Below are positions 22,712 to 36,371 of a stretch of 64,000 bases of DNA, one piece after another. How positions within the stretch are numbered: position 1 is the first letter of the stretch; every line of letters begins with the position of its first letter. The translations under genes and the position numbers were made by a program. The notes below the pieces were generated by a model. It made no database searches. It was not told where the DNA came from and saw only the letters and a program-made list of their open reading frames with translations. The stretch spans positions 186,001 to 250,000 of the forward strand of contig JABSQM010000014.1 in assembly GCA_013215805.1 (NCBI GenBank). The letters run 5' to 3'. The stretch is from Piscirickettsiaceae bacterium (GTDB lineage Bacteria > Pseudomonadota > Gammaproteobacteria > Nitrosococcales > Methylophagaceae).

Positions 22712-22727
22712 TGATATTACCTCTGTC

Positions 22728-23909
22728 CTATTTTGTTCGAAATTTCAACATTGAAACTGCAGGGAGCTCTTTACCTTCTAAAAATTCCAAAAACGCACCT
22801 CCGCCAGTCGAAATATAAGAAATATTATCACTGATATTATATTTTGCTACGGCTGCCAAAGTATCACCACCTCCAGCAATGGAAAACGCTTTGGACTCTG
22901 CAATAGCCATCGCTATTTTCTTAGTGCCTTCGGCAAACTGATTAAATTCGAATACTCCAATCGGACCATTCCAAACTATCGTTCCTGCATTCTTGATAGT
23001 TTTTGTTAGCCTGGCAATACTTTTTGGCCCAATATCAAGAATAATGTCGTCATCTTCTACATCGTGAGTTGATTTAAGAACAGCTTGAGCAGATGCTGAA
23101 AATTCCTTACCACATACAACATCTGTAGGTACAGGAATACTACTCCCATAAGATCGTGCATCCGCTAACAACTTTTCACAGGTACCTAACAAATCAGACT
23201 CATATAAAGAATTGCCAATATTGTTACCATCCGCTGCAATGAATGTATTAGCAATTCCACCACCAACGATAAGTTCGTCAACTATTTTTAATAATGATTC
23301 TAATACAATTAATTTAGTCGATACCTTCGAGCCTCCGACTATTGCCACCATCGGTCGAGATGGATCATCTAAAGCCTTACCTAAAGCTTCAAGTTCATCA
23401 ATTAGTAAAGGTCCAGCACATGCAATAGGCGCATATTTTGCAATACCATGCGTTGATGCATGCGCACGATGTGCTGTACCAAAAGCATCCATAATATAAA
23501 TATCACACAATGATGCCATCTGCTGTGCAAGTTTATCATCATTAGATTTTTCACCACAATTGAAACGGACATTTTCAAATAATACTACTTCTCCCCTTCT
23601 GAGGGTAATGGCATCAAAGTTCAACCAATCTTTTTCTAACCTCACAGTCTTATCCAATAAGGTAGATAGATAATTCGCTACCGGTGCTAAAGAATAACGA
23701 TTTTCGTATATACCTTCAGTAGGACGGCCAAGATGAGACATAATCATAACCTGTGCATTAGATTCCATTGCCGTTTTGATTACAGGTAATGAAGCATGGA
23801 TACGTGTTCCATCCATAATTACTCCATCCTGTAACGGTACATTTAAATCCAAACGAATTAAAACACGTTTTTCTGTTACATTAAGATCTGACATCTTTAT
23901 TATAGACAT
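22728..23909 (-). CDS. pgk: phosphoglycerate kinase
   Basis: Converts 1,3-bisphosphoglycerate plus ADP to 3-phosphoglycerate plus ATP. 393 residues. N-terminal [47 protein letters not shown], and C-terminal nucleotide-binding WNGPIGVFE and GGGDTLAA are present. It starts MSIIKMSDL like E. coli Pgk (MSVIKMTDL). It is followed directly by pyk and preceded by gap after 115 bases, so transcription as one unit is likely. Confidence 0.98.
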   Translation of the reverse strand: MSIIKMSDLNVTEKRVLIRLDLNVPLQDGVIMDGTRIHASLPVIKTAMESNAQVMIMSHLGRPTEGIYENRYSLAPVANYLSTLLDKTVRLEKDWLNFDAITLRRGEVVLFENVRFNCGEKSNDDKLAQQMASLCDIYIMDAFGTAHRAHASTHGIAKYAPIACAGPLLIDELEALGKALDDPSRPMVAIVGGSKVSTKLIVLESLLKIVDELIVGGGIANTFIAADGNNIGNSLYESDLLGTCEKLLADARSYGSSIPVPTDVVCGKEFSASAQAVLKSTHDVEDDDIILDIGPKSIARLTKTIKNAGTIVWNGPIGVFEFNQFAEGTKKIAMAIAESKAFSIAGGGDTLAAVAKYNISDNISYISTGGGAFLEFLEGKELPAVSMLKFRTK

Positions 23910-24024
23910 AGAGTGATTTTCCTAGTAACGATAAAATTAATGTGAGATTTAATATTTACTGATGCAATCTAACCGTGTGCTATAGATATAAAAGGCTCCA
24001 CTGTCAAATAATCCTATTTTCTAT

Positions 24025-25529
<1,505 letters not shown>

Positions 25530-27527
25530 TTAAATTGTTAAGACCTCTTTTACCGTTTTAACGACATTGTCGACTGTAAAGCCAAAATATTCCATCAATA
25601 CACCTCCTGGTGCCGACTCACCAAAAGTATCAATGCCAACTACTCCACCCTCTAGGCCGATATATTTACGCCAAAAATCAGTAATACCTGCTTCAACTGC
25701 AACACGCTTAACACCTGATGTTAATATGCTATCCTTATATTCCTGGTCTTGACGATCAAATACGTTGGTAGATGGCATGGACACAATACGTGCATTAATT
25801 CCGTCATTAGCCAAAATATTTTTAGATTTCATGACTAAACTAACCTCAGAACCGGTTGCAATCAAAATTATATCTACAACACTACAGCTGCTAGCCTCCG
25901 ACAGGACGTATCCACCCTTACGAATTGCATCAAAATCAGCAACATCATGCTTCTGACCCGCAACACTTTGACGGCTCAAAACTAAACTGGAAGGACCATC
26001 TGTACGCTCAATGGATGCGATCCATGCAACTGCAACTTCTACAGAATCGGCCGGACGCCATACATCCATATTAGGAATATAACGCATGGAAGATGTATTC
26101 TCAATTGGTTGGTGAGTTGGACCATCCTCACCTTGACCAATAGAGTCATGAGTCAATACAGCAATCGTAGGCAGCTTCATTAATGCAGCCATACGCAATG
26201 CACTTTTTGCATAATCAGCAAATATATGAAAAGTACCACCAAATGCAATTAGGCCTCCGTGTAGTGCAATACCGTTCATGATCGCGTACATACCAAATTC
26301 ACGCACACCGTAATGAATATAATTACCTGGAGACTTGCCACTAACATGTTTGAATTGTGTACAACTAGTCAAATTTGAGCCAGTCAAATCGGCAGAACCA
26401 CCTAAAAATTCTGGTAATACTGACGCTAGGGCGGTAATCGTATTTTGTGATGCTGTCCGAGAGGCAATACTCTCCGCCTTTTCATTTGTTTCATGGATGA
26501 ATGCATCAGTAGACCTTTTCCAATTAGAAGGCAACTCACCCGCCACCCGACGTGTAAATTCTGCTGCCAATGCTGGGTATTTAACGGAGTAATCTTTAAA
26601 TTTAATATTCCAATCCGCCTCCTTAGCAGTGCCAGCAACTCTGGCGTCCCAACCTTCATAAACATCGGCAGGAATTTCAAATGGTGCCGCATCCCAACCC
26701 AATTGTTTACGGGTTAATTCAACTTCTTCTTCACCCAAAGCTGCTCCATGACAGTCATGGCTAGCAGATTTGTTGGGAGAGCCGAAGCCAATAATTGTTT
26801 TACAGCAAATTAAAGATGGACAATCTGTAACCGCTTTAGCCTCAATAATCGCATCATTAATTGCGTCAGAATCATGACCATCAACGGAGATAACATGCCA
26901 ACCGTATGCCTTGAAGCGTCCTACCGTATCATCTGTATACCAACCATCAATATGACCATCAATGGATATATTATTATCATCCCAAAAAGCAATCAAATTG
27001 CCTAAGCCCCATGTACCAGCCAATGCACATGCTTCATGAGATACACCTTCCATCAAACAGCCGTCACCCATAAACACATAGGTGTTGTGATTTACAATGT
27101 CATGGCCTGGCTTATTAAACTGGTCAGACATTAATTTTTCAGCCATTGCAAAACCAACTCCATTAGTAATACCCTGGCCTAAAGGTCCAGTTGTTGTTTC
27201 GATTCCAGGCGCATAGCCATATTCAGGGTGACCTGTACATTGTGAATGTAACTGACGGAATGATCTTAATTCAGACATTGGCAAATCATAGCCTGATAAA
27301 TGTAACAATGAATAGATAAGCATAGAACCATGGCCATTAGACAAAATAAAACGATCCCGATCGGCCCATTTTGGATTAATTGGATTATGTTTTAAGTGGT
27401 TATTCCACAATACTTCAGCCATATCCGCCATACCCATAGGAGCACCGGGGTGACCAGAATTTGCCCTCTGTACTGCATCCATACTCAAAGCACGAATTGC
27501 GTTAGCTAAATGTCTACGTGTAGCCAT
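25530..27527 (-). CDS. tkt: transketolase
   Basis: Thiamine-diphosphate enzyme of the non-oxidative pentose phosphate pathway, transferring two-carbon units between sugar phosphates. 665 residues, full length. N-terminal [26 protein letters not shown] near 115, the ThDP motif [12 protein letters not shown] near 155, the pyrimidine-binding [13 protein letters not shown] near 403, [16 protein letters not shown] near 458, and a complete C-terminal domain are present. It is upstream of gap on the same strand after a 488-base hairpin-bearing spacer. Confidence 0.97.
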   Translation of the reverse strand: MATRRHLANAIRALSMDAVQRANSGHPGAPMGMADMAEVLWNNHLKHNPINPKWADRDRFILSNGHGSMLIYSLLHLSGYDLPMSELRSFRQLHSQCTGHPEYGYAPGIETTTGPLGQGITNGVGFAMAEKLMSDQFNKPGHDIVNHNTYVFMGDGCLMEGVSHEACALAGTWGLGNLIAFWDDNNISIDGHIDGWYTDDTVGRFKAYGWHVISVDGHDSDAINDAIIEAKAVTDCPSLICCKTIIGFGSPNKSASHDCHGAALGEEEVELTRKQLGWDAAPFEIPADVYEGWDARVAGTAKEADWNIKFKDYSVKYPALAAEFTRRVAGELPSNWKRSTDAFIHETNEKAESIASRTASQNTITALASVLPEFLGGSADLTGSNLTSCTQFKHVSGKSPGNYIHYGVREFGMYAIMNGIALHGGLIAFGGTFHIFADYAKSALRMAALMKLPTIAVLTHDSIGQGEDGPTHQPIENTSSMRYIPNMDVWRPADSVEVAVAWIASIERTDGPSSLVLSRQSVAGQKHDVADFDAIRKGGYVLSEASSCSVVDIILIATGSEVSLVMKSKNILANDGINARIVSMPSTNVFDRQDQEYKDSILTSGVKRVAVEAGITDFWRKYIGLEGGVVGIDTFGESAPGGVLMEYFGFTVDNVVKTVKEVLTI

Positions 27528-27552
27528 CTACATTCTCCCATTCAAGATAAAA

Positions 27553-28110
27553 TCAATCTGTTCGCCATTTAATCGAACAACCCATGCTAGGTATTTGTTC
27601 TTCTGGACCACGTCCCGTGTCTGAGACCTGTTTCATTGCCTCAAATAGATCTCGTCGTGCATCTACTAATGCCGTATTTTTTTTACTTGCATCTAAACGA
27701 CCGCGATACTGCAATTGTAGATTTTTGTTATAACCAAAAAAATCTGGAGTGCAAACAGCACCATATTTTTTGGCGGTTTGTTGCGTTTCATCATATAGAT
27801 ATGGGAAAGAAAACCTGTGCTTTCGAGCTATACTCTCCATATTATAAAAGGAATCTTCTTTATAATCTGCTACGTCATTAGACATGATAGCTACTGAGTT
27901 AACACCCAATTGTTTTAATTCATCGGTATCTCGTACCAGCCGATTCAATATCGCTTTTACATATGGACAATGATTACAGATGAACATCACTAATACGCCA
28001 TTCTCACCACAACAATCATCTAGTGTCCAGGTCCTACCATCAGTACCCGGCAACAAGAAATTAATTGCGAGAAGATTGAACTCGCAGGTTGGTGTTTCTA
28101 AGCTGACCAT
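27553..28110 (-). CDS. thioredoxin-fold (AhpC/TSA-like) protein
   Basis: 185-residue cytosolic protein with a thioredoxin/peroxiredoxin-like fold. Near residue 45 it carries ICNHCPYV, a CxxC pair in the form typical of a widespread uncharacterised thioredoxin family. YGAVCTPDFF near 115 contains the cis-Pro loop and a further Cys. The substrate is unknown; a role in thiol redox or peroxide handling is inferred. It lies 25 bases upstream of tkt on the same strand and may be cotranscribed with it. Confidence 0.8.
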   Translation of the reverse strand: MVSLETPTCEFNLLAINFLLPGTDGRTWTLDDCCGENGVLVMFICNHCPYVKAILNRLVRDTDELKQLGVNSVAIMSNDVADYKEDSFYNMESIARKHRFSFPYLYDETQQTAKKYGAVCTPDFFGYNKNLQLQYRGRLDASKKNTALVDARRDLFEAMKQVSDTGRGPEEQIPSMGCSIKWRTD

Positions 28111-28250
28111 GGATTACCCATATTTTATTTTCCACTCTTTTACGCAAGTAAAGATACAAATTAATTGCATGAATTTATTATTCATTCCAGACCAAACTAA
28201 CTTATAGAACCGTAAATCAACTAAAATTTATAAACTATATTATATTATAT

Positions 28251-29069
<819 letters not shown>

Positions 29070-29095
29070 TCAAATATTGCTATAACACAGCGTGT

Positions 29096-30196
29096 TTAAT
29101 CAAAAAATTTTTTTACTCCATCAAGCCATGAGGTATATTTTGGAATATGCTTATCACCACCTCCTTGTATGGTAGTATCAAATTCTCGCAATGATTCTTT
29201 TTGTATTTTCGATAATTTAACTGGCGTTTCAATAACCACTTTACACATCAAATCACCTACAGCACCACCGTGCACAGACTTTACACCCTTGCCACGAAGG
29301 CGGAATTGCTGACCTGTTTGAGTACCTTCTGAAATTTTCAGTCTAGCCTTGCCCGACAAAGTAGGTACTTTTAATTCACCTCCCAAACCAGCGGTTACAA
29401 AACTTATAGGCACATCACAAAATAAATTACTTCCATCACGAGTAAATACATCATGGCGTTTTACCTCCACCTCTACATATAAATCTCCAGAATTTGCACT
29501 ACCTCTACCAGTTCCACCCTCACCTGCCAGACGAATGCGATCCCCCGTGTCTACACCAGCAGGTACCTTGACAGATAAAGTTTTATACCCTTGAGTCTGG
29601 CCTTCGCCGTTACAATTTGAACATTCTTCCTTAATTACCTGACCCGTACCATGGCAATGAGGGCAAGGTTGTTGTACTGAAAAGAAACCTTGTTGCATAC
29701 GAACCTGACCATGACCACCGCATGTTGCACAGGTTGTGGGTCTCGTCCCATCCTTAGCACCGCTACCATTACAAATTTTACAATCAATGCTTACTGGAAT
29801 TCTAATTTTAGCCGTTGTACCGGCAACCGCTTCTTCCAAACTCAGATCTAGGTGATATCGAAGATCAGTACCACTGTCATTTTGTCTGCTGCCGCCTGAT
29901 CCGAAGATATCATTAAATACATCTCCAAATACATCACCAGCACTACCAGAATTTCTCTGGCTGGAAGATTGATCAATGCCAGCATGACCAAATTGATCAT
30001 AAGCTGCGCGTTTTTGGCCATTTGATAGTAACTCATAGGCTTCCTTGGCTTCCTTAAAATGTTCCTCCGCATTGACATTATCAGGATTACGATCAGGATG
30101 ATATTTCATCGCCATACGACGATATGCTTTCTTAATTTCCGATTCTGTCGAAGTACGTGAAACACCTAATATTTCGTAATAATCTCGTTTGGCCAT
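29096..30196 (-). CDS. dnaJ: chaperone DnaJ
   Basis: Hsp40 co-chaperone that delivers substrates to DnaK and stimulates its ATPase. 366 residues. J domain at 1-70 with HPDRNPDN, a glycine-rich linker ([16 protein letters not shown]), a zinc domain with four CxxCxGxG-type repeats ([32 protein letters not shown]) at about 130-210, and C-terminal substrate domains. It is downstream of dnaK with a hairpin in the 88-base gap. Confidence 0.98.
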   Translation of the reverse strand: MAKRDYYEILGVSRTSTESEIKKAYRRMAMKYHPDRNPDNVNAEEHFKEAKEAYELLSNGQKRAAYDQFGHAGIDQSSSQRNSGSAGDVFGDVFNDIFGSGGSRQNDSGTDLRYHLDLSLEEAVAGTTAKIRIPVSIDCKICNGSGAKDGTRPTTCATCGGHGQVRMQQGFFSVQQPCPHCHGTGQVIKEECSNCNGEGQTQGYKTLSVKVPAGVDTGDRIRLAGEGGTGRGSANSGDLYVEVEVKRHDVFTRDGSNLFCDVPISFVTAGLGGELKVPTLSGKARLKISEGTQTGQQFRLRGKGVKSVHGGAVGDLMCKVVIETPVKLSKIQKESLREFDTTIQGGGDKHIPKYTSWLDGVKKFFD

Positions 30197-30232
30197 CTCT
30201 GTTTCCTAATTTTACCTCTAACACATAACAAA

Positions 30233-30258
30233 ACAGGCGCAGAAATATCCGCGCCTGT
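30233..30258. terminator. hairpin between dnaK and dnaJ
   Basis: Perfect 8-bp GC-rich inverted repeat ACAGGCGC/GCGCCTGT with a 10-base loop, followed on the minus strand by TTTTG. It probably lowers read-through from dnaK into dnaJ or stabilises the dnaK mRNA 3' end. Confidence 0.6.
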
Positions 30259-30284
30259 ATATAAAAAATAATTCTAATCAAGAA

Positions 30285-32198
30285 TTATTTTTTATCGTCA
30301 TCTACTTCCTCAAATTCTGCATCGACCACATCATCTTCTGCTTTTGAGCGAGAATTTTTTGTAGGCGCACCATCTTTGGCATTCTCATCGTAGGCTTGCT
30401 TAGACATTGCAGCTGATGCTTCTGTTAATACCGTTATTTTGGTCTCTATATTATTTTTATCTTCACCTTTCGCTGCTACACGCAAATCTTCGAGAGCTGC
30501 TTCTATTGACACTTTTTCATCCACATTAACCTTATCACATAGGTCAAGTAGGGACTTCTCCGTGGCATGTATTAATGCATCAGCTTGATTACGAATGCCA
30601 ACTATCTCATGAAATTTGCGATCCTCGTCAGCATGTGCTTCAGCATCATGTACCATTTGTTCGACTTCCTTATCAGACAAGCCACTAGATGCTTTGATGA
30701 TGATGGATTGCTCTCTACCAGTTACCTTATCTTTTGCAGATACATTCAAGATACCATTGGCATCAATATCAAATGTGACGTCAATCTGTGGTTGTCCACG
30801 CAATGCTGGGGGGATATTAGACAAATCAAAGCGACCTAATGATTTATTTCCTGATGCTACCTCACGTTCGCCCTGCAACACGTGAATAGTTACAGCAGGT
30901 TGATTGTCATCTGCCGTTGAAAATATTTGATTTGCCTTGGTCGGAATTGTGGTATTTTTTTCAACTAACTTGGTCATCACGCCACCCACAGTTTCGATCC
31001 CAAGGCTTAATGGCGTTACATCTAACAACAAGACATCCTTGACATCACCGGCCAATACTGCCGCTTGGATAGAGGCGCCAGCCGCAACCGCTTCATCAGG
31101 ATTTACGTCCTTACGCGTCTCTTTGCCAAACATCTCTTTGACAGACTTTTGAACCATCGGCATACGCGTTTGTCCACCAACTAGAATCACATCATCAATA
31201 TCTGATAAGGACAAACCCGCGTCCTTCAGTGCTGTCTTACAAGGATCCATGCTGCGCTTCACCAAATCTTCTACCAATGATTCGAGCTTAGCACGTGTTA
31301 AACGTACTTCCATATGCTTGGGGCCTGATGCATCAGCCGTCACATAAGGTAGATTAATATCTGTTTGCTGACTTGAAGATAATTCAATTTTAGCTTTTTC
31401 AGCAGAATCTTTTAGACGTTGTAAAGCCAAAGGATCATTTGACAAATCTATGCCTTGATCTTTTTTGAACTCATCAACTAAAAATTCAATGATGCGCTGA
31501 TCAAAATCTTCTCCTCCGAGGAATGTATCGCCATTTGTAGCTAACACTTCAAATTGATGCTCACCTTCAACGTCTATAATCTCAATAATAGATATATCAA
31601 AGGTACCACCACCAAGATCATAAACAACAATGGTGGAGTCACCTCGTTTCTTATCCATACCGTAAGCTAATGCTGCCGCTGTAGGCTCATTAATGATACG
31701 CTTCACATCTAAACCTGCAATTTTTCCTGCATCCTTAGTTGCTTGACGTTGTGAATCATTAAAATAAGCCGGTACAGTAACTACCGCCTCACTCACCTCT
31801 GATCCTAAAAACTCTTCCGCAGTTTTTTTCATTTTCATCAACACACGAGCAGAGATTTCTGGCGGCGCCATCTTCTTACCATTAGCTTCAACCCATGCAT
31901 CGCCATTATCCGCTTTAACAATCGTGTAAGGTACCATGTCAATGTCACGTTGAACGACGTCGTCTTCAAATTTTCGGCCTATCAAACGTTTAATAGCAAA
32001 CATTGTATTTTTAGGATTGGTTACAGCTTGACGCTTTGCCGATTGGCCAACTAATACCTCATCATCCTTAGTAAAAGCAACAATTGATGGTGTCGTGCGA
32101 TCCCCTTCACTGTTTTCAATAACATGAAACTTACCATCTTCCAAAACTGATACACAGGAATTCGTCGTTCCCAAGTCAATACCAATAATTTTACCCAT
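30285..32198 (-). CDS. dnaK: chaperone DnaK (Hsp70)
   Basis: ATP-driven chaperone, 637 residues. Nucleotide domain [55 protein letters not shown]; conserved linker [15 protein letters not shown] near 388; C-terminal [10 protein letters not shown], close to the usual EEVKD(D)KK ending. Shine-Dalgarno GGAG precedes the ATG. A sigma-32 type promoter lies upstream. Confidence 0.98.
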   Translation of the reverse strand: MGKIIGIDLGTTNSCVSVLEDGKFHVIENSEGDRTTPSIVAFTKDDEVLVGQSAKRQAVTNPKNTMFAIKRLIGRKFEDDVVQRDIDMVPYTIVKADNGDAWVEANGKKMAPPEISARVLMKMKKTAEEFLGSEVSEAVVTVPAYFNDSQRQATKDAGKIAGLDVKRIINEPTAAALAYGMDKKRGDSTIVVYDLGGGTFDISIIEIIDVEGEHQFEVLATNGDTFLGGEDFDQRIIEFLVDEFKKDQGIDLSNDPLALQRLKDSAEKAKIELSSSQQTDINLPYVTADASGPKHMEVRLTRAKLESLVEDLVKRSMDPCKTALKDAGLSLSDIDDVILVGGQTRMPMVQKSVKEMFGKETRKDVNPDEAVAAGASIQAAVLAGDVKDVLLLDVTPLSLGIETVGGVMTKLVEKNTTIPTKANQIFSTADDNQPAVTIHVLQGEREVASGNKSLGRFDLSNIPPALRGQPQIDVTFDIDANGILNVSAKDKVTGREQSIIIKASSGLSDKEVEQMVHDAEAHADEDRKFHEIVGIRNQADALIHATEKSLLDLCDKVNVDEKVSIEAALEDLRVAAKGEDKNNIETKITVLTEASAAMSKQAYDENAKDGAPTKNSRSKAEDDVVDAEFEEVDDDKK

Positions 32199-32227
32199 GA
32201 TTTATCTCCATCATTCTTAAATTTCAT

Positions 32228-32242
32228 GCTGGTTATACCAGC
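32228..32242 (-). other. small leader hairpin of dnaK mRNA
   Basis: Inverted repeat GCTGGT-TAT-ACCAGC lies between the heat-shock promoter and the dnaK start, in the presumed 5' leader. It may affect mRNA stability or translation; no evidence beyond the repeat. Confidence 0.35.
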
Positions 32243-32253
32243 TGTTGTTACTA

Positions 32254-32284
32254 GTTATATGGGGGAACGAAAAATAATTTCAAG
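32254..32284 (-). promoter_or_regulatory. sigma-32 heat-shock promoter of dnaK
   Basis: Minus strand reads CTTGAAA, 13 bases, then CCCCATATA, almost identical to the RpoH consensus (CTTGAAA, 13-15 bases, CCCCATnTA). It lies about 55 bases before the dnaK start. Confidence 0.85.
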
Positions 32285-32324
32285 CCCTTGAAATACCACA
32301 CTCCTGATTTCGTTTAGTTATTAC

Positions 32325-32849
32325 CTATTTAGAAACAATGACCATTGCTGGACGTAGTAAGCGTCCATTAAATTGATAGCCTTTCTGTACAACAGTTAAT
32401 ACCTGATTTGGCTCTACACCTTCCATCTCTTCGATTGCCATAGCCTGATGCACCTCAGGATCAAAAGCCTGATCTTCTGGATTCACTTGTTCTAAGCCAA
32501 ACTTACTAATTGAGGATAAAAACATTTTCATACTCATTTCCAAACCATCGCGCACAGCATCTAATGATGCCTCTGCACCATTGGCTGCATTTAAGCCTAA
32601 TTCCATGCTGTCATAAATTGGCAACAGCTCAGACACAAACTTATCTAATGCATGTTTATGGGCATTTTCCAAATCACGTGCTTGCCGCCGCCGCATATTT
32701 TCCATTTCTGCTTTTGCACGCAACAATTCATTCCAATGATCATCCGCTTTATTTTGTGCCTCTTCTATAAGCTCTGCTGAATTTTTGATAATATCTAATT
32801 CAGATTTGGAGCTTTCGATTTTAATCTTATCAATCTCTTCGTCGCTCAT
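32325..32849 (-). CDS. grpE: nucleotide exchange factor GrpE
   Basis: Releases ADP from DnaK. 174 residues from the ATG at 32849, chosen because GGAAG sits at proper distance upstream; an in-frame TTG five codons earlier is less likely. The N-terminal half is an alpha-helical dimer stalk (RAKAEMENMRRRQARD). The C-terminal beta domain carries GLEQVNPEDQAFDPEVHQAM and VVQKGYQFNGRLLRPAMVIVSK, the family signature. Encoded just upstream of dnaK on the same strand with its own heat-shock promoter. Confidence 0.97.
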   Translation of the reverse strand: MSDEEIDKIKIESSKSELDIIKNSAELIEEAQNKADDHWNELLRAKAEMENMRRRQARDLENAHKHALDKFVSELLPIYDSMELGLNAANGAEASLDAVRDGLEMSMKMFLSSISKFGLEQVNPEDQAFDPEVHQAMAIEEMEGVEPNQVLTVVQKGYQFNGRLLRPAMVIVSK

Positions 32850-32885
32850 AATTCCAACTTCCAAGTAAATATGTAATTAACTCGT

Positions 32886-32914
32886 TATTTGGGGATAAAA
32901 AAATTAATTTCAAG
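32886..32914 (-). promoter_or_regulatory. sigma-32 heat-shock promoter of grpE
   Basis: Minus strand shows CTTGAAA, 13 bases, CCCCAAATA, a close RpoH consensus match, about 40 bases before the grpE start. Confidence 0.85.
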
Positions 32915-34920
32915 ACCAAAACAATCTTTCTTTATACTCAATTACAAACTGAATCCAAATTTTCTGCAAAATCCTGGAATCATTTGTACATAATATTTAT
33001 ATATTAATGATAATAAATAAATAAGCTTTAGATCTGCCAAAACACATGCACAGAAAAAAGTTTGAAATAACTCAATATCACTAATAAAATTCCAATAAAA
33101 ACTGGATGAAGTAAATTTATATCCCCTAATAGAGTCAATTAAATATTTTTCATTGCATATTTTAACTTCAAGATAAAAAAGCAAAAATCATAAACCCTAT
33201 GTCGTCTCAAGTAATTAAAAAGTTACCTATTTAATACTAGATATGAATATTCCAAATTATTCAACTAACCATCAGCCATGATGGATATAGGGTGTAAAAT
33301 CTGATATGAAAAAATAGATAAATACCTAAAAATAATAAGAATATGTTAATCAATAAAATTGACGAATAAATCAACAGGTAATGTACATCTATAAAATATC
33401 CGTACCTACAATTACCTAGAATGATAAACCACAGACTTAAAGTACAAAATTAAAATCACAAACAAAAATTTATTCATGCCTATACCATAGTTACTATTAG
33501 ATACCCCCCCTAAAATCTACTCCGAAGCTACTTCAATCAACCATTTACATAACTCATTAACAAGCAAAATTACGGTTATTTCAATGGTTTGAAATCTTTA
33601 CTAAAATATCAAAGAAATAAAATAGGCAATATTATATATCATATACACTCCTATGAATATTAGACTTAATCTACATTATATCCAAGCCACATAACTTAAA
33701 TAGTTATATGTATCTGTAGCTGTAACTACCTAAATTATAGGCAACTATAATCTATAGTCTTTCTGATTCAAGTAATTGAATGAATAACCAACTAAATAAA
33801 TTATATTTGATTATACTTGTTACGAAAATAAAACAATTTATAGATTAAATTTTTATGCATAATTTAACAAAATTTCATTAAATATATCTTTGGAAAAACG
33901 CTCAAATTACAGTCATTGACATTAACCTGGATAAATTTTTAGAAATTACACATTCGGTAATACCAAAATCAAATTTAAGAATATCAGTCTGCTTTATATC
34001 ATCCACAATAATTTTACAGGCATACATTGACATCATGAGAAAGTGCCTGATGGATGATGAACAACATCCAATTTATCGCTTTTATTGCAAAGCAATCAAA
34101 GCTCTAGAGACTATATGCTCCAACAATATAATATTATGTAACTGACGCCCCATTTCTTAATATGAATGATCGATTATTTAAAGGCATAATTTACGGCAAT
34201 TGACGAAGGCTGCGATGGGGCAATAACTTCAAACTAATCTTGCATATAATTACACAACTGAATACAAAGAAACAATGTTAATCTTCAAAAGTTAGGTGAT
34301 TGTACATTTCGCCATGTATAGCTTTAAAATTACAATGGCAACCAAAATAGATGGAATTAAAAATTTCTGCCTCCAATTTAATAGACCCCCCCGCACCAAA
34401 GTTGTATAAGTTTGCATTGATACACGGCAACCTTTAAAAGCTCCTTTGCTGGTGTCTCCCAAATCCTAATTTAGTGGAAATAATAAGTATCATTCTATAA
34501 AAACAGTATCTAACAACTGTAAAAAAAGCGTAATAAATATCAGGAACAACTAAGCAAGGATGAACAAATGAATATCTTTGATGACTAAAACTTAAAAACA
34601 CTGCGAATTTCACAGCTGCCAGCAACGGGATCCTGATGTTATTAATGATAGATGCCAGAAATAGATATTTATTACGATTTCGAGGATAGTCTCTCATGTG
34701 ATATGTTGTGTCTGAATCAGACAAACAATAATCGCAAGTTTTAGAGCGAGTTTAAGATATACAGAATAATGTTATGAAAATCATAAGGACTTTCAAATAG
34801 CAAGTGACAACAACTAACTATCAACATAGCAACATCATTTCCTATTGACATTTTCATCCTCAATTCATAATAATCACGCGAGAAATTTTAATAGTCTGAT
34901 TAAAACATCAGATCCATCAA
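32915..34920. other. 2-kb gene-poor region upstream of grpE
   Basis: In many gammaproteobacteria recN lies divergently here, but I could not find a RecN Walker motif. Open frames at 32942-33184 and 34434-34724 (minus) begin without ribosome sites and match no family I know. The second has hydrophobic stretches (IRIPLLAAVKFAVFL). A plus-strand open stretch near 33945-34140 (MDDEQHPIYRFYCKAIKALET) also looks protein-like but unassignable. C7 runs occur at 33504-33510 and 34386-34392. Probably gene debris. Confidence 0.4.
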
Positions 34921-34922
34921 TG

Positions 34923-35124
34923 CCGAAACGTTGCATTCGGTATCAGTACATAAGATTGGTGGCGGTATTCTCCCAGGTCGAAGAACTAAGTATAAGATAC
35001 AAATTCTAATTTCACCAAAGAGAGCTGAGGGCAGCACCTGGGTGGGTATCATAAAATATAACCAAGGCAACCCCCCTAGTATGCACTGATACAGATTAGC
35101 AAAATCAGCTAAGTACTGCCCTCA
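34923..35124. ncRNA. structured GC-richer patch, possible RNA gene
   Basis: This patch stands out from the AT-rich surroundings. It contains nested inverted repeats: CCGAA/TTCGG (34923-34927 with 34936-34940), CCCAGGT/ACCTGGG (34972-34978 with 35036-35042), TGAGGGCAG/CTGCCCTCA (35026-35034 with 35116-35124) and, inside the last, GTATCA/TGATAC (35046-35051 with 35087-35092). The 9-bp and 6-bp stems together would make a hairpin of about 100 bases. I compared it with SRP RNA, RNase P, tmRNA and 6S RNA from memory and saw no convincing core. It lies 50 bases past the dnaQ stop. Strand unknown. Confidence 0.3.
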
Positions 35125-35177
35125 CTAAGACAACAATTATAACGTCACATAAAGTATTATCTTAATTTTTATCAAAA

Positions 35178-35918
35178 TTATAGATCTATGTCATTAGATC
35201 GCCATGCACATTTATTTTTGCTAATTTTTTGTATAAGATTCAAAAACTCTTCATGTGCTATCAGCTCCGTCTCATTAGCCGCAATCACCAGTAAATCTTT
35301 GCGTCGCAATATTGTTGATTTTTGTTTACTCTCTCCTGAATTTACCTGTGCAAAATCCTCTTCTATCAAGGGTAGACTAATCTGACCCCCAGTCATCGCT
35401 AAATAAACATTAGCCAAAATTTCGGAGTCCAACAGAGCCCCATGAAACTCTCTATGCAAATGATTGATTTTATATCTTTTGCGCAATGCATCAAGATTAT
35501 TTTTTTTTCCAGGATGTTTATGTCGGGCTAATTTTAATGTGTCTAATACTAAGCACGCATCGTTAACACATCTAATTTTAGTATTGATTTTAGATAATTC
35601 ATAATCAAGAAAGGCGACATCAAAAACTGCATTATGAATAATAAGCTCTGCACCAATTATAAACTGTATAAAATCGGCAGCAATATCCACAAATTTTGGC
35701 TTGTCTGCCAAAAAATTACTGGTAATCCCATGGATATTTAAAGCTCCAACATCAATTCTACGCTCAGGATTAACATACCTATGAAATTTTGCACCCGTGA
35801 TTCGTCGATTAATTAGCTCTACACAACCAATTTCGATAATACGATGTTTATCAGCAATACTCAATCCCGTCGTCTCGGTATCCAGCACCACCTGACGCCT
35901 CTGTTTTTGCTCAATCAT
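35178..35918 (-). CDS. dnaQ: DNA polymerase III epsilon subunit (proofreading)
   Basis: 3'-5' exonuclease of the replicative polymerase, DEDDh type. 246 residues. ExoI VLDTETTGLS (near residue 12), ExoII HNAVFDVAFLD (near 98) and ExoIII HGALLDSEILANVY (near 158) are intact. A C-terminal tail follows for contact with the alpha subunit. It is 12 bases downstream of rnhA on the same strand; in E. coli the two genes are neighbours but divergent. Confidence 0.96.
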   Translation of the reverse strand: MIEQKQRRQVVLDTETTGLSIADKHRIIEIGCVELINRRITGAKFHRYVNPERRIDVGALNIHGITSNFLADKPKFVDIAADFIQFIIGAELIIHNAVFDVAFLDYELSKINTKIRCVNDACLVLDTLKLARHKHPGKKNNLDALRKRYKINHLHREFHGALLDSEILANVYLAMTGGQISLPLIEEDFAQVNSGESKQKSTILRRKDLLVIAANETELIAHEEFLNLIQKISKNKCAWRSNDIDL

Positions 35919-35930
35919 AATGCACCACCA

Positions 35931-36371
35931 TTATTTATTCAACACCTGTTTACATGCCGTAACCGCTAATTGATCAGCACGCTCATTTCCTGGATGACCT
36001 TGATGACCTCGCACCCATATCCATCGTAAATTATGTTCATAAGCTGCTAATTCCATACGCTTCCAAAGATCTACATTCTTAACTAGCCCTTTATTGGCAG
36101 TATGCCAATTCTTTGATTTCCACACGAACAACCATTCTGTCATGCCTCTTATTACATACTGTGAGTCGGTCGTAACTGTGACCTTACAAGGTCGTCCAAT
36201 AAACTCTAAAGCTGCAATAACTGCAATCATTTCCATACGATTATTAGTTGTCTCATTCTCCTTGCCTGACAACTCTTGTTCTATACCTCTGGATTTTACA
36301 ATAGCACCCCAGCCACCAGGGCCTGGATTGCAACTACAAGCGCCATCAGTATAAATCTTTATTTCATCCAT
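35931..36371 (-). CDS. rnhA: ribonuclease HI
   Basis: Degrades the RNA strand of RNA-DNA hybrids. 146 residues. All four carboxylates of the active site are visible in context: YTDGACSCNPGPGGWG (Asp8), TTNNRMEMIAV (Glu), TDSQYVI (Asp) and GHQGHPGNERADQLA (His and Asp). Immediately upstream of dnaQ on the same strand. Confidence 0.97.
   Translation of the reverse strand: MDEIKIYTDGACSCNPGPGGWGAIVKSRGIEQELSGKENETTNNRMEMIAVIAALEFIGRPCKVTVTTDSQYVIRGMTEWLFVWKSKNWHTANKGLVKNVDLWKRMELAAYEHNLRWIWVRGHQGHPGNERADQLAVTACKQVLNK

Noticed and set aside
32849-32864. TTG start five codons upstream for grpE
   Set aside because: The GGAAG ribosome site sits inside that extension and fits the ATG at 32849.
32942-33184. 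80-codon minus frame upstream of grpE
   Set aside because: No ribosome site, biased to codons expected of AT-rich noise, no family match.
34434-34724. 96-codon minus frame with hydrophobic stretches
   Set aside because: Starts at a TTG without a ribosome site and I recognise no family; kept only as possible debris.
34923-35124. SRP RNA (ffs) as identity of the structured patch
   Set aside because: The conserved GGAAGG/AGCAG core of 4.5S RNA is not present.
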